A stretch of DNA of 64,000 nucleotides from SAR86 cluster bacterium SAR86E (GCA_000307935.1 AMWX01000012.1:248001-312000), one strand, 5' to 3'. Positions 43,061-53,166 are shown, numbered from the stretch's first letter. Translations and numbers: made by a program. The notes: generated from the letters alone by a model not told the origin.

Positions 43061-43952
43061 TTAAAACAGCCATTCTCATTCCAACACCATTAAAGATTTG
43101 GTTTCTGATTTTACAGTTCTCTAACTCTGCTGCTTCTTTGCTTAATTCGATACCAAAATTTACAGGCCCAGGATGCAATAAAATCATATCTGGATCTGCA
43201 ACTTGCAGCGAGTCAACGTTGATTTGGTATCTTTCAATATAATCATTTGCAGAAATAGATAGTTTGTCTGATAGTCTTTCATTTTGAATACGCAAAGTCA
43301 TCACCACATCGGCGTCTTGCAGTGCAACGTCTAGCTCGGGCTCAAAACTCCCAATAGGATTCTCAATATAGTCTTTACAAAGATCTGGATGACCGCAGAA
43401 AGTGACTCTCTTATATCCAACAATTTTTATAGCTTCTAAGAATGAGCTAACTACCCTAGAGTGATCAAGATCGCCAACGATGGCAATATTTAAATTATCA
43501 AATTTTTCTTTTGATTCATGAATTGTCATCAAATCTATTAAAGATTGAGTGGGGTGAGCAACCGTCCCTTCTCCTGCATTTATAAATTGCATATTTAAAA
43601 AACTCTTCTCTAGCTCATGTATCACTGATTCGGTGTGACGCAAAATACATAAATCAACCCCCATCATTTCCATTGCATCCAAAGTGTCTTCAAGAGTTTC
43701 TCCTTTTTCCATGGATGAATTATTTAAATCAAAATCTATAAAAGTAGCACCAAGATTGTGTGCCGCCACTTCAAAAGATAGCTTGGTCCTTGTGCTAGGC
43801 TCACAAAACATGGAAACAATTTTTTTATCAGGAAATAAATTTTCATGTCTATAGCCAAGCATTTCTTCAGATTTAAAATTGTTTGCGAGATCAATTAAAT
43901 CAAATATATCTTTCTTACTATGACCGGATAAATTAATTAAATTTTTAGACAT
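43038..43952 (-). CDS. pyrB: Aspartate carbamoyltransferase catalytic subunit
   Basis: This 304-aa transcarbamylase has the carbamoyl-phosphate loop MFCEPSTRTKLSFE (~49-62), in which the usual STRTR ends in Lys, then EKGETLEDTLDAME, CILRHTE, NAGEGTVAHPTQSLIDLMT (His/Gln block ~126-144), IVGDLDHSRVVSS and HPGPVNFGIELS (~256), the aspartate-side loop. No pyrI regulatory gene or pyrC-like partner is adjacent. The start overlaps the ridA stop by one base. Confidence 0.93.
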   Translation of the reverse strand: MSKNLINLSGHSKKDIFDLIDLANNFKSEEMLGYRHENLFPDKKIVSMFCEPSTRTKLSFEVAAHNLGATFIDFDLNNSSMEKGETLEDTLDAMEMMGVDLCILRHTESVIHELEKSFLNMQFINAGEGTVAHPTQSLIDLMTIHESKEKFDNLNIAIVGDLDHSRVVSSFLEAIKIVGYKRVTFCGHPDLCKDYIENPIGSFEPELDVALQDADVVMTLRIQNERLSDKLSISANDYIERYQINVDSLQVADPDMILLHPGPVNFGIELSKEAAELENCKIRNQIFNGVGMRMAVLTKLFSQT

Positions 43953-44335
43953 TAAGCTTGTATAGATAGGATAGCATCCATTTCAATTTCAACGCCTTTT
44001 GGTAGCTTTGAAATCTCAACAGTTGCTCTAGCAGGAAAAGGTTCAGAGAATCTTCTCTCCATAATCTTGTTTACAACATCAAACTTTTCAAGATTAGTTA
44101 AAAATATTGTTAACTTAAGAATATGATCAAGACTAGCACCAGCCTCGATACAGATAGCCTCAAGATTGTCTATGACTTGATTTGCTTGATCACTAAAACT
44201 AGCATCATTTAACTCGCCGGTTGATGGAATTAGTGGAATTTGCCCAGAAATAAAAACTACATCGCCCCATTGAATAGCCTGCGAGTATGGGCCTAGCGCT
44301 TCTGGTGCTTTATTTGTAAAAATTGGTTTTTTCAT
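43952..44335 (-). CDS. ridA: RidA family reactive intermediate/imine deaminase
   Basis: RidA of 127 aa from ATG 44335 (E. coli 128 aa). A longer frame beginning at 44359 lies inside spoT and lacks homology. Signatures: APEALGPYSQAIQWGDVVFISGQIPL with the Tyr and the cofactor-facing Arg later in FPARATVEISKLPKGVEIEMDAI. RidA clears 2-aminoacrylate released by PLP enzymes. It overlaps the spoT 3' end by 26 bp; the spoT-ridA neighbourhood is conserved in Gammaproteobacteria. Confidence 0.95.
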   Translation of the reverse strand: MKKPIFTNKAPEALGPYSQAIQWGDVVFISGQIPLIPSTGELNDASFSDQANQVIDNLEAICIEAGASLDHILKLTIFLTNLEKFDVVNKIMERRFSEPFPARATVEISKLPKGVEIEMDAILSIQA

Positions 44336-46532
44336 TTTTTGTTTTGGTGTCATTAACAATTCGAGAGCAGCTAGTTACATATCTAAGTGAGCGCAATTTT
44401 AGCATTAATTTGTTTAATGAATCTGTATTTAATATCTCTACCTCAACAATGAATTCAATAATCATGGCATCAATATCCCTACTTTGAATATTCACAATAT
44501 TCAGATTCGATTTTGTAAAAATTGATGCTATGTCAGCTAATATTCCTGGCCTATCCTCAGCATGTATTTTTATGTGGCCAAGATAATGTATTTCTTCTTT
44601 ATCCGAACCCCACATTGCAGGAATATATCTTGTAGAAATCTTATGACTTCGATGCGGCGCAACTTGTCTGCATCGCGCATGATGAATGACTATCCCTCTA
44701 TCTGTATCTGAGTGAGCGGTAATTGGATCGCCATGGATAGGCATACAACACTTTGCATAAATAACAGATACGCCTTCAATCTGATTATCAGCTAAAACCA
44801 TGGCTTTGATAGATTGGGTTTTATTTTTCTTAATTTTTAATCCTGAAAAAAATCTTTCAGCTACGAGAGCACCTGTTTTCTTACCTGTCCCAAGATCTGT
44901 TAAAAGTTCATTTAATGATTTGACTCCTATCAATTCTAGTATCCTGGACATTCTGCCACCACGATATTGATCAAGAGAAACTCCTCCCCTTTTTAGTTCA
45001 CTTTCTAAAACTAACTTGCCGGCCTTGCGAGATTGAGAAATTTTTTGATTTCTTAAGGCTAAGCGAATGGATGATCTTGCCTTACTCGTGACAACAAAAT
45101 TCAACCATTCTGGACTAACTTCCTGTCTATCTGATGAAATGATTTCTATGGATTGGCCATTTTCAAGACGAATATTTAAAGGAGCATATCTCCTATTCAC
45201 CTTGCAAGCTGCTGCTTTGTTTCCAAGATCTGTATGAAGCTCATATGCAAAATCAATTGGAGTAGAGCCAGCCTTCAAATTTACAATCTTGCCAGCAGGT
45301 GTGAAAACATAAACTTCATCATAAACAAGGTCTGTTTTAATTGCCTCTACAAATTCATGAGAGTCCTTTGATGCTCTATCTAAATCAGTAAAACTTTCTA
45401 TCCATTTTTTAGCTCCAATTGAGTCTGTGCGAACTTTATCTTTTGTTTTGTATGACCAATGAGCTGAAATCCCAGTTTCAGCTATAATTTCCATGCTTTT
45501 AGTTTGAATTTGAACTTCAATTGGTATGCCATCTAATGCTATGAGAGAAGTATGAATTGCCTGATATCCATTTGATTTAGGAATAGCGATATAGTCTTTA
45601 AAACGCTTCCCAATAGGTTTGTGCACATTATGAATTGTGCCTAAGGCTCTATATGCATCATCTACAGAGTCAACAATAACTCTAAATGCATATACATCTA
45701 AAATTTCAGAAAAAGGTTTTTTCTTTTGTTTTATTTTCCTATAGATGCTGTAAAGAGATTTTTGACGACCCTGAACAGTTGCAAGTATTTGATTGTTTTT
45801 TAAATGATATTGAAACTGTTTTCTGAGCTTAGAGATAATTCTTTGTCTTCCTCCTACAGCCTCTTTAATTGCAGATTTGAGCATTCTAGCTCTCATTGGA
45901 TGCAAACATTTAAATGCTAAGTCCTCTAACTCAACTCTTATATTTTGCATGCCAATTCTAATAGCGATAGGCCCATATAAATCTAAAGTTTCTAAAGATT
46001 TGCTAATTTGTTTCTCTCTTGGAAGAAATTCAATTGTTCTCATGTTATGCAAACGATCGCAAAGTTTTACAATTATTACCCTGACATCCTTGGACATGGC
46101 AAGAGCCATCTTTTGAAGATTATTTGCATTTCGGTCTTCAATACTATCAAAATCTAGCTTATTTAAATTACTCACTCCATCAACAATTGCCACAATATCT
46201 CTGCCAAACAGTTTTTCTAGATAAGCTTTTTTAATAAAGCTATCCTCAAGAACATCATGCATGAGTCCAGCGCAAACAGTTTCAATATCTAAATGTAGTT
46301 CAATTAATATTGTTGCAACTTCAACAGGATGGGTTATATATGGGGAACCTTCTTTGCGGTATTGGTTTTTATGCGCTTCGAAAGCAACATTATAAGCCAC
46401 GTGCAAAAGATCAAGCTCTTTCTTAGAAAAATATACTCTAGCCGATTGATAAAGTTTTTTTGGGACAGGAGAGAGTAGTTTTTTATTAGAAAAATCTAAT
46501 AAAGGTTGATTTGAGATTACCTGATCACTCAA
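44310..46532 (-). CDS. spoT: Bifunctional (p)ppGpp synthetase/hydrolase SpoT
   Basis: This 740-aa RSH enzyme starts at TTG 46532. The hydrolase HD domain is intact (YITHPVEVATIL ~62, LMHDVLEDS ~88-96), so it can degrade (p)ppGpp. The synthetase domain shows YRKIKQKKKPFSEILDVYAFR and SNGYQAIHTSL (~318). TGS (VYVFTPAGKIVNLKAGSTPIDFAYELH, in parts near 405-430), a conserved-Cys helical region (IYAKCCMPIHGDPI ~612) and a C-terminal ACT domain follow. No second RSH gene lies in the window. The rpoZ-spoT order is typical. Confidence 0.97.
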   Translation of the reverse strand: MSDQVISNQPLLDFSNKKLLSPVPKKLYQSARVYFSKKELDLLHVAYNVAFEAHKNQYRKEGSPYITHPVEVATILIELHLDIETVCAGLMHDVLEDSFIKKAYLEKLFGRDIVAIVDGVSNLNKLDFDSIEDRNANNLQKMALAMSKDVRVIIVKLCDRLHNMRTIEFLPREKQISKSLETLDLYGPIAIRIGMQNIRVELEDLAFKCLHPMRARMLKSAIKEAVGGRQRIISKLRKQFQYHLKNNQILATVQGRQKSLYSIYRKIKQKKKPFSEILDVYAFRVIVDSVDDAYRALGTIHNVHKPIGKRFKDYIAIPKSNGYQAIHTSLIALDGIPIEVQIQTKSMEIIAETGISAHWSYKTKDKVRTDSIGAKKWIESFTDLDRASKDSHEFVEAIKTDLVYDEVYVFTPAGKIVNLKAGSTPIDFAYELHTDLGNKAAACKVNRRYAPLNIRLENGQSIEIISSDRQEVSPEWLNFVVTSKARSSIRLALRNQKISQSRKAGKLVLESELKRGGVSLDQYRGGRMSRILELIGVKSLNELLTDLGTGKKTGALVAERFFSGLKIKKNKTQSIKAMVLADNQIEGVSVIYAKCCMPIHGDPITAHSDTDRGIVIHHARCRQVAPHRSHKISTRYIPAMWGSDKEEIHYLGHIKIHAEDRPGILADIASIFTKSNLNIVNIQSRDIDAMIIEFIVEVEILNTDSLNKLMLKLRSLRYVTSCSRIVNDTKTKNEKTNFYK

Positions 46533-46553
46533 TCAGAGACCTCAAAATATAAA

Positions 46554-46826
46554 CTAATTAGAGGTTTCGTCTTCTGGTTTTTGCCTGTCAATTGCAAATT
46601 CATCTAATAACACATCCTCTTCCAAGGTTTGGTCAAGTATTTCTTTAGTTATCAAACCTTCCTCAATTTCTCTCAATGCAACAATGGTTGGTTTGTCGTC
46701 TTCCCATTCTACCATTGGTTCTCTGCTAGTTGTTGAAAGCTGTCTTGCTCTGCCAGATGCTAATAAAATGAGTTCAAATCGACTAGCGACTTTATCCAAA
46801 CAACCTTCTACTGTAATTCTTGCCAT
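46554..46826 (-). CDS. rpoZ: RNA polymerase omega subunit
   Basis: This 90-aa protein matches E. coli omega (91 aa): [30 protein letters not shown] at the N-terminus (in parts), then [18 protein letters not shown] and an acidic tail. It aids assembly of beta' and takes part in ppGpp binding to RNA polymerase, which fits its place beside spoT (21-bp gap) and downstream of gmk. Confidence 0.97.
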   Translation of the reverse strand: MARITVEGCLDKVASRFELILLASGRARQLSTTSREPMVEWEDDKPTIVALREIEEGLITKEILDQTLEEDVLLDEFAIDRQKPEDETSN

Positions 46827-46865
46827 AATGTTTTTCTCCGAGGGCGTATTTTAGTGTTTATTTAC

Positions 46866-47498
46866 CTAATAAGACAATAGCTGTGATAAAAACTGCTTAA
46901 CTTCTTCAGTATTTTTGTTATTTAACGGCGTTTCTTGCGAAATAATGCTTAAAAGTTGTCCTGCAGCCACCTCAAAAGAATCATTAACAATAATATGCTG
47001 ATATTCACTTGCAAAACTCAACTCATCTTTTGCATTTTTGAGCCTTAAGTTGATAGCTTCAACATCATCATCTCCTCGAGCTTTAATCCTTTTCTCTAAC
47101 GAGCTAATTGATGGGGGTAGAATAAAGATGGATTCATAATTAATATCAAGATCATTAATTTGCCTGAATCCCTGAACATCTATCTCCAGAATTAGATTTA
47201 CACCAGCATTTAATTTTGACTCGACAAATTCAACAGAAGTACCATAAAGATTCCCGTGAACCTCAGCATCCTCTAGAAAAAAATGAGAATTTTTTTTATC
47301 TAGAAAATTTTTCTTGGAGATAAAGAAATATTGGCTTCCATTTGACTCTCCTTTTCTTGGAGATCGAGTTGTATATGAGATGGACAATTCCAACGCTAAA
47401 TCAGACTGATTTGCAGAAGCTAAAACTGCATCGATAAGCGAAGATTTTCCAGCGCCAGACGGCGCGGAAACAAGAAAAAGCTTTGGTTCTTTTTTCAC
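46866..47498 (-). CDS. gmk: Guanylate kinase
   Basis: This 210-aa kinase converts GMP to GDP. The P-loop is SAPSGAGKSSLI (residues ~9-20), the GMP-binding SYTTRSPRKGESNGSQYFF (~41-59) contains the Arg/Glu/Tyr ligands, and LILEIDVQGFRQI and SLEKRIKARGDDD follow. It starts at GTG 47498 and overlaps the yicC stop as GTGA. gmk-rpoZ-spoT form the conserved nucleotide/stringent cluster. Confidence 0.97.
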   Translation of the reverse strand: MKKEPKLFLVSAPSGAGKSSLIDAVLASANQSDLALELSISYTTRSPRKGESNGSQYFFISKKNFLDKKNSHFFLEDAEVHGNLYGTSVEFVESKLNAGVNLILEIDVQGFRQINDLDINYESIFILPPSISSLEKRIKARGDDDVEAINLRLKNAKDELSFASEYQHIIVNDSFEVAAGQLLSIISQETPLNNKNTEEVKQFLSQLLSY

Positions 47499-48346
47499 TC
47501 TAAGTTCTGCGCCTGCTCTCGCAATTCCTCTACCTTTAACTTCATAGTTAAAGCTAAATCTTTTAAATCTGGTTTCTCTATTTTTACTGATAAAGTATTC
47601 ACTTCCCTAAATAACTCTTGAAGAATAAAGTCCATTTTTTTTCCATGCGCATTTTTTAGTTTGAATAATTTGTTTAATGATTCAATGTGAAAACTAATTC
47701 TCTCAAGCTCCTCAGCTATATCATGTTTTAGCGCTACATTTGATAGCTCATTGGCGATCTCATCTTTATTAATATCGATATACTTTTGGATGAACTTATT
47801 CTTAATAGTTTTAACTCTGTGCTTCAGCAATGAAGGTGCCGACCTTGATAACTTTTGATGAGCATTTTTTAAAAATAACGTCTTAGCTATGATGATCTTC
47901 TCTATTTTTTGACCTTCCTTGGCTCTAGACTCTACTAGGTTCTTTATTGCAATATTTAATGCTTTCTTTCCTAAAGGTGAAATATCTTTCTTTGAGCTCC
48001 TAACTGTTAAAAGGCCTGGAATATCTCTCAGATCACTTAATTTAAGATTTAAGTTTTTAAAATCTTTACTAGCTTTTAAAGTACTTTTTAAATTTCTGAT
48101 ACTTTCTTGGTTAAGCTCATAAGAATGCTCAGATTGGAAATTATCATGAATTTTTACCTCAAAAGAGCCTCTAAGAAATTTTTTCTTTAGCTGAATTTTT
48201 ATATATTCCTCAAAATCATTTGGCAGGCTGTATCCTCTGAAAGATATATCTACAAATCTGTTATTAACTGATTTAATTTCACATAAAACTTCCATCTTTT
48301 TTGAGATGGCTTGTCCCGTTCCATACCCTGTCATGCTGTAAAACAT
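47495..48346 (-). CDS. yicC: YicC family endoribonuclease
   Basis: This 283-aa protein begins MFYSMTGYGTGQAI, the YicC/YloC N-terminal signature, with CEIKSVNNRFVDISFRGY (~22-39) and the C-terminal ELFREVNTLSVKIEKPDLKDLALTMKLKVEELREQAQN region (in parts) containing the conserved Glu residues of DUF1732. E. coli YicC is an endoribonuclease that affects RyhB stability. An in-frame ATG at 48334 is a possible alternative start. It overlaps gmk by 4 bp. Confidence 0.94.
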   Translation of the reverse strand: MFYSMTGYGTGQAISKKMEVLCEIKSVNNRFVDISFRGYSLPNDFEEYIKIQLKKKFLRGSFEVKIHDNFQSEHSYELNQESIRNLKSTLKASKDFKNLNLKLSDLRDIPGLLTVRSSKKDISPLGKKALNIAIKNLVESRAKEGQKIEKIIIAKTLFLKNAHQKLSRSAPSLLKHRVKTIKNKFIQKYIDINKDEIANELSNVALKHDIAEELERISFHIESLNKLFKLKNAHGKKMDFILQELFREVNTLSVKIEKPDLKDLALTMKLKVEELREQAQNLE

Positions 48347-48370
48347 AAGTTTCCTAAATACTTTTTGCTA

Positions 48371-49150
48371 TTATCTCATTAAACCACTATCTAATAACTT
48401 TTGCGGATCAAATGACTTACCAATTTTGTCTGAACCTATAAAAAAATCTTCAAAAGATTGATTAGGGCAAACAAGAGAAAAAATTTCACTATACCTTCGA
48501 GCTTGCTCACTACAAATTAGCGGTCCAGATATATAAGCTGATTCTTTATTGCAAATATAATTTGCTATTACCAATGCAAGATTGGTTCTGCTAAACATAT
48601 TGGCTTCAGCAAATCGAAGGGGGTATTTTTTTCCATCAAAAGCATCCACATGGTTTTTCATCCAATGAGCTTGGTCATCATACAGCCCCGAGGGACGCAA
48701 AATTAAAGGCTCTATTTTGGATTCACGCGATACAAACTCTTCATACTCTAAAATAATTTTTGCTTGCTCATCATCAGGCAAAGGTTTTACTGCTTCTGTT
48801 ATCTCTCTTCCATTACCCAAGCCATAAACCCTGGTTGAAGTAACAATTAGTAATTTTTCATAACCTATCTTGTTATTAAAAAAATCCATCATCTGATATG
48901 ACGCATCTAAGAATCCTCTCTGATAGCCACCTATATCTGGCGAGGTTGGCTTTAATATCAACACAATGGTTGAGAAATCTATACAAGGCAAAATCAATCT
49001 TGATTCGTTCATCCAGTCTTGCTGAACGAATTGAACATTTAGTAAATCAGCAGGCGCACTTCTAGAAACGCCTATAAATTCTTGCTTTGGAAGTCTTGCA
49101 GCTATGCGACTGCCAATGTCTCCGTGGCCGATAATTAAAACTTTTTTCAT
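48371..49150 (-). CDS. NAD(P)-binding SDR/epimerase family protein (YeeZ-like)
   Basis: This 259-aa Rossmann protein begins VLIIGHGDIGSRIAARLP, a GxGxxG variant, and contains TSTRVYGLGNGREITE (~107-122), reminiscent of the S/T-x-x-Y-G block of extended SDRs, and LRPSGLYDDQAHWM (~155). This is the atypical SDR group that includes E. coli YeeZ, often annotated as a nucleoside-diphosphate-sugar epimerase without a known substrate. The classical Y-x3-K is not clearly present. It is divergent from recG across 43 bp. Confidence 0.8.
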   Translation of the reverse strand: MKKVLIIGHGDIGSRIAARLPKQEFIGVSRSAPADLLNVQFVQQDWMNESRLILPCIDFSTIVLILKPTSPDIGGYQRGFLDASYQMMDFFNNKIGYEKLLIVTSTRVYGLGNGREITEAVKPLPDDEQAKIILEYEEFVSRESKIEPLILRPSGLYDDQAHWMKNHVDAFDGKKYPLRFAEANMFSRTNLALVIANYICNKESAYISGPLICSEQARRYSEIFSLVCPNQSFEDFFIGSDKIGKSFDPQKLLDSGLMR

Positions 49151-49193
49151 ATATATGTTTCTAAAGTTCTTATATTAAAAGTATTATCGTTAA

Positions 49194-51257
49194 GTGGCTA
49201 ATATTGAACTAACTCAGTTAAAAGGTATCGGACCTTCTATCGTTGAAAAACTAAACCTTATTGGAATTTTTAACTTAAGAGATCTCTGCTTTCATCTGCC
49301 TTTTGGGTATCAGGATAGAACAAAAATTACGCAAATAGTTAATCTCCAACCAGGAGATGAAAAATTAATCAAGGTAAAGATCTTGTCTGCGCAATCGCTG
49401 TATCGACCTAGAAAAATGATGGTCCTTAAATCTACTGATGAATCTTCTACTATTAATGTGCGTTTTTTTTATTTCCATCCTGCCCAAACAAGACAACTCA
49501 AAGCTGGAACTGAGCTTTTGTGTTACGGGAAAGTGAGCCTCAGTAGGTATGGATTAGAGATGATTCATCCAGAATACGAAGTGATATCAAGTGATCATGC
49601 ATTAAAAGATAAAAAATTGACTCCGGTTTATAGAGTGCCAAAAGGCATAGGTCAAAAAAAAATAAGGGGCTTTATTCATGCGGCTATTTCAAAACTAGAT
49701 TTTGCAGAAGATTTTCTTGATGTAGAAAAATATGATTCATCTTTAAACATGAAAATTATTGATGCTCTAGCAACCATTCATAATCCTGATGCAGGAATAA
49801 ACATTGAAGAAATGCTTCCTGGAGGTTCGCATCCAGCTAGAGTAAGACTATTAAAAGAGGAAATGATTGCTTTTCAAGCTGGCATGGCGTTTTTAAAACG
49901 CAAACAAAAAAGACATCAAGCTTTTCCATTGTTTAAAGAGAATGAATGGACAGCAGAGGTTCAATCAAATTTTCCTTTTGAATTAACTAGTGCCCAAGCA
50001 AGAGTTGTAAGTGAAATTAAAGAGGACCTATCTCAGGCAGTTCCAATGATGAGGTTGGTTCAAGGAGATGTTGGATCAGGAAAAACAGTGGTGGGTGCTT
50101 TGGCCGCTGCCTTGGCTCTTGATTCGTCATTACAGGTTGCTTTTATGGCGCCAACCACACTGCTAGCAGAACAACATTTTCTTAGTTTAAAATTATTTTT
50201 TAATAAACAAGCAGGAAAAGTAGCTCTTCTTACTGGCAGCACTTCTTCAAGCCAAAGAAAGAAAATCTTACAGGACCTCAAAGAAAATAAGATAAAATTA
50301 ATAGTTGGAACCCATGCTTTATTTCAAAAAAGTGTCGAGTTTTCTAATCTTGCTCTCATTATCATTGATGAGCAACACAGGTTTGGAGTGAATCAGCGAC
50401 TAGCCTTAAGGAAAAAAAATGACTCTGAGACATTAGCCCCTCATCAGCTAACATTAACAGCCACCCCTATTCCAAGAACGCTTTCTATGAGTGTATATGC
50501 AAACATGGATGTGTCTATAATCGATGAGCTGCCTCCAGGCAGGAAGCCAATTCAAACATCATGTTTGCCTTTAAGCGGAAAAGATAAGCTTATTGAAAGA
50601 ATGTTAGCTGCAACAAAACAAGGCAGTAAAGTATATTGGATATGTCCTTTAATCGAGGAATCTGAAAACCTAGATTTAAATGCCGTCATGGAAACCTATG
50701 AAGATTTATCTGAGCATTTTAGCCAAGAGAAAGTTGGTTGCCTGCATGGCAAGCTCTCAGCAAATAAAAAACAAGAGCAGATTCAAGCTTTTAAGGATTC
50801 TAAAACTTCAATATTAGTATCAACGACTGTTGTCGAGGTCGGAGTCGACATCCCTGATGCGGATATCATGGTTATTGAAAATGCAGAAAGATTTGGTTTG
50901 GCTCAACTGCATCAATTAAGAGGCAGAATAGGCAGAGGAACCAAAGAGAGTTTTTGCATTCTTCTGCACAAAGATAAGATTCAAGATGTCTCATCGCAGA
51001 GACTCCAAGTATTAGTAGACTCTCAAGATGGTTTTAAAATCGCCGAAGAGGATCTGGTCATAAGAGGCCCCGGAGAAATCATGGGCGCACAACAAACAGG
51101 TATTGTCCCAATGAAATATACAAATCTAGTCAGAGACAGTCAGTATCTAATGGAAACCAAAAAAGTTGCTGAATTAATATGTAATGAGGAGCCTGAGCTT
51201 GCCAATCAGTTAATAGAAAGGTGGATCTCAGGCTCAATAGCCTTTGCTGACGCTTAG
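49194..51257 (+). CDS. recG: ATP-dependent DNA helicase RecG
   Basis: This 687-aa branch-migration helicase begins at GTG 49194. The N-terminal wedge/OB domain has LKGIGPSIVEKLNLIGI and LCFHLPFGYQDRTKI (~30). The helicase core has Walker A GDVGSGKT (291-298), motif II DEQH (392-395) in IIIDEQHRFGV, TATPIPRTLSM, and motif VI LHQLRGRIGRG. The C-terminal TRG-type region has DLVIRGPGEIMGAQQTG. It rescues stalled replication forks. The gmk-rpoZ-spoT cluster usually runs into recG; here recG is on the opposite strand from it. Confidence 0.98.
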   Translation: MANIELTQLKGIGPSIVEKLNLIGIFNLRDLCFHLPFGYQDRTKITQIVNLQPGDEKLIKVKILSAQSLYRPRKMMVLKSTDESSTINVRFFYFHPAQTRQLKAGTELLCYGKVSLSRYGLEMIHPEYEVISSDHALKDKKLTPVYRVPKGIGQKKIRGFIHAAISKLDFAEDFLDVEKYDSSLNMKIIDALATIHNPDAGINIEEMLPGGSHPARVRLLKEEMIAFQAGMAFLKRKQKRHQAFPLFKENEWTAEVQSNFPFELTSAQARVVSEIKEDLSQAVPMMRLVQGDVGSGKTVVGALAAALALDSSLQVAFMAPTTLLAEQHFLSLKLFFNKQAGKVALLTGSTSSSQRKKILQDLKENKIKLIVGTHALFQKSVEFSNLALIIIDEQHRFGVNQRLALRKKNDSETLAPHQLTLTATPIPRTLSMSVYANMDVSIIDELPPGRKPIQTSCLPLSGKDKLIERMLAATKQGSKVYWICPLIEESENLDLNAVMETYEDLSEHFSQEKVGCLHGKLSANKKQEQIQAFKDSKTSILVSTTVVEVGVDIPDADIMVIENAERFGLAQLHQLRGRIGRGTKESFCILLHKDKIQDVSSQRLQVLVDSQDGFKIAEEDLVIRGPGEIMGAQQTGIVPMKYTNLVRDSQYLMETKKVAELICNEEPELANQLIERWISGSIAFADA

Positions 51258-51584
51258 TTATCTGGTCAAAATCTCCATTGCTTTTTTATCATCTACTACA
51301 GGGACTATTGCAGAATCACACACTTCGCTCCATCCGTTAGCAAATTCAATTACAAGCGTTGGGTCATCAGCTTCTACTATAACTATGCCGCTGCCAGTAG
51401 TGAGGTCATGATATCTAGCAAGCTTTTTAGAGCCCTCTAAGAATTCACCATCAAGTTCCTCTAACGTCATGGTAGCAAAAACTTTATATGCCTCTTGATC
51501 GCATTTGAAATCAATCATATATACAGCTGCTTGTGAGATATTGCAAAACATTAACGCCATCCCTAGAACAAAATACTTTTTCAT
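51258..51584 (-). CDS. Small exported protein, possibly DUF3303-like
   Basis: This 108-aa protein has a clear signal peptide (MKKYFVLGMALMFCNISQA). The mature part VYMIDFKCDQEAYKVF...GSGIVIVEADDPTLVIEFANGWSEVCDSAIVPVVDD resembles small ferredoxin-fold proteins of the DUF3303 type, in which a strand-rich domain ends in a D-x-x-V-P-V block. The similarity is by eye and may be coincidental. Two cysteines remain in the mature part. It abuts the convergent recG stop and is preceded by a 93-bp gap before the aldehyde dehydrogenase gene. Confidence 0.75.
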   Translation of the reverse strand: MKKYFVLGMALMFCNISQAAVYMIDFKCDQEAYKVFATMTLEELDGEFLEGSKKLARYHDLTTGSGIVIVEADDPTLVIEFANGWSEVCDSAIVPVVDDKKAMEILTR

Positions 51585-51677
51585 TTTATGTCTCCATTAG
51601 ATTTAATAATTTATTATATGAAATCTTTAGCAAACCGCCACAGAGTATTTAGTGTGAATGGTTGCTAGTCAGTCAAT

Positions 51678-53138
51678 TTAGATTGCACCAAGAATTTTGT
51701 TTATTCTTTTTCTAAACTTTTCGCCAAAAGGAGGTCTTGCCCCGATGATTGGCAATACATCAATCATAGTTTGACTATAAATGGCACGAGCATGGCTCAT
51801 ATTTTTAAAACCTTCTGGTCCATGATATGCACCCATACCCGAAGCGCCAACACCACCAAATGGAAGATCCTCTTGAATATAGTGCAGAGTAATATCATTG
51901 ATACAAACGCCACCACTTTGCACATGACTCAATAAATATTCCTGCTCACTTTTATCTTTTCCAAAATAATACATAGCAAGTGGGTTTCGGCGCGGTTCAA
52001 TCATATCTGGAACCTCAGCAATATTGCTGTAAGTCATGATCGGTAGAATGGGGCCAAAGATTTCTTCATGCATAACTAGCATGTCTTCGTTTACATTCTG
52101 AAGAATATGCAAAGGCATGCGACGATTATCTTTAGATGCATGATAATTTTCATCGCCTATGATTGTGAGTTTAGCGCCCTTATCTACAGCATCATCAATG
52201 TAGTTCTGTAACCTGGCTAAATGGTTTTCATTAAACACACCAGCATAATCCATATTTTCTGTTATGTTTGGGTACATTGATTGGGCTTCATGAGCTACAC
52301 GAGAAATGAGCTGCTCTTCTAAGTCCTCAGGAACGACTACATAGTCTGGTGATAGACATAGCTGGCCACCGTTTAAAAGTTTGCCAAATGTCAGACGTGT
52401 GCCTGCAAGATCAATCTTTGCCGTTCGACCAATAATAACGGGTGACTTCCCACCAAGTTCTAATGTTACAGGAACAAGGTTTTTTGATGCTGACTGCATC
52501 ACTTTAGCCCCTACATGAGTGGACCCGGTGAACAATAGATGATCAAAAGGCAACTCTGCAAATTTTTGACTAATGTCTTGGCCTCCGGTCACAACCGAAA
52601 CTTCATCAGCGGGAAAGTAATTAGGAACAACTTCAGCAAACATAGCAGCAGTTTCAGGAACGTGTTCCGAGGGTTTGAGCATTGCTCGATTGCCTGCAGC
52701 CAATGCGCTCGTTAAAGGTGAAACAGTTAATCCAAATGGAAGGTTCCAGGGAGAAATAATTCCAATAACACCTTTGGGGAAATACCTTACCTCACTCCTG
52801 CCTCCCAAAAAATTCATTGGTTTATTAGTTTTTCTTCTCTCACTCTTCATCCAGTCCTTTAGATGTTTTAATGAGTAATCTATCGCCTCTACCTTTGATG
52901 CAAACTCTGAAAACAAACTAAATTCATAGGATCGCGCTCCGTTAAACTCACGCTTTGTTGTTATTGCAAAATCTTTTTTGTTTTCAACAATCATTGCCTT
53001 CAGTCTTTTAAGGCGATCTACTCGTTTTGTATATGTAACCTCTCCTTCTTCACGAAACTTACTTCGTTGAAGTTCGACTAACGCATCAAGATTTTGGGTT
53101 TTTAATTTTGTAACGTTGCTATGTTCGGCTGTACTCAT
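51678..53138 (-). CDS. Coniferyl-aldehyde-dehydrogenase-like ALDH
   Basis: This 486-aa aldehyde dehydrogenase has Asn132 in SPWNLPF, the NAD-site FTGST (~203-208), the general base Glu227 in LELGGKSPV, and the nucleophile Cys261 in NGGQLCLSPDYV. The GGQLC-SPDYV form and the C-terminal HYIQEDLPFGGVGASGMGAYHGPEGF (in parts) match the class 3-like coniferyl aldehyde dehydrogenase (CalB) group. It oxidises aromatic or fatty aldehydes; the exact substrate is unknown. It is divergent from a TetR regulator, and a perfect palindrome lies between them, so it is very probably controlled by that repressor. Confidence 0.9.
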   Translation of the reverse strand: MSTAEHSNVTKLKTQNLDALVELQRSKFREEGEVTYTKRVDRLKRLKAMIVENKKDFAITTKREFNGARSYEFSLFSEFASKVEAIDYSLKHLKDWMKSERRKTNKPMNFLGGRSEVRYFPKGVIGIISPWNLPFGLTVSPLTSALAAGNRAMLKPSEHVPETAAMFAEVVPNYFPADEVSVVTGGQDISQKFAELPFDHLLFTGSTHVGAKVMQSASKNLVPVTLELGGKSPVIIGRTAKIDLAGTRLTFGKLLNGGQLCLSPDYVVVPEDLEEQLISRVAHEAQSMYPNITENMDYAGVFNENHLARLQNYIDDAVDKGAKLTIIGDENYHASKDNRRMPLHILQNVNEDMLVMHEEIFGPILPIMTYSNIAEVPDMIEPRRNPLAMYYFGKDKSEQEYLLSHVQSGGVCINDITLHYIQEDLPFGGVGASGMGAYHGPEGFKNMSHARAIYSQTMIDVLPIIGARPPFGEKFRKRINKILGAI

Positions 53139-53166
53139 AATTTTTATTTTAAGATTTGGAATTAAA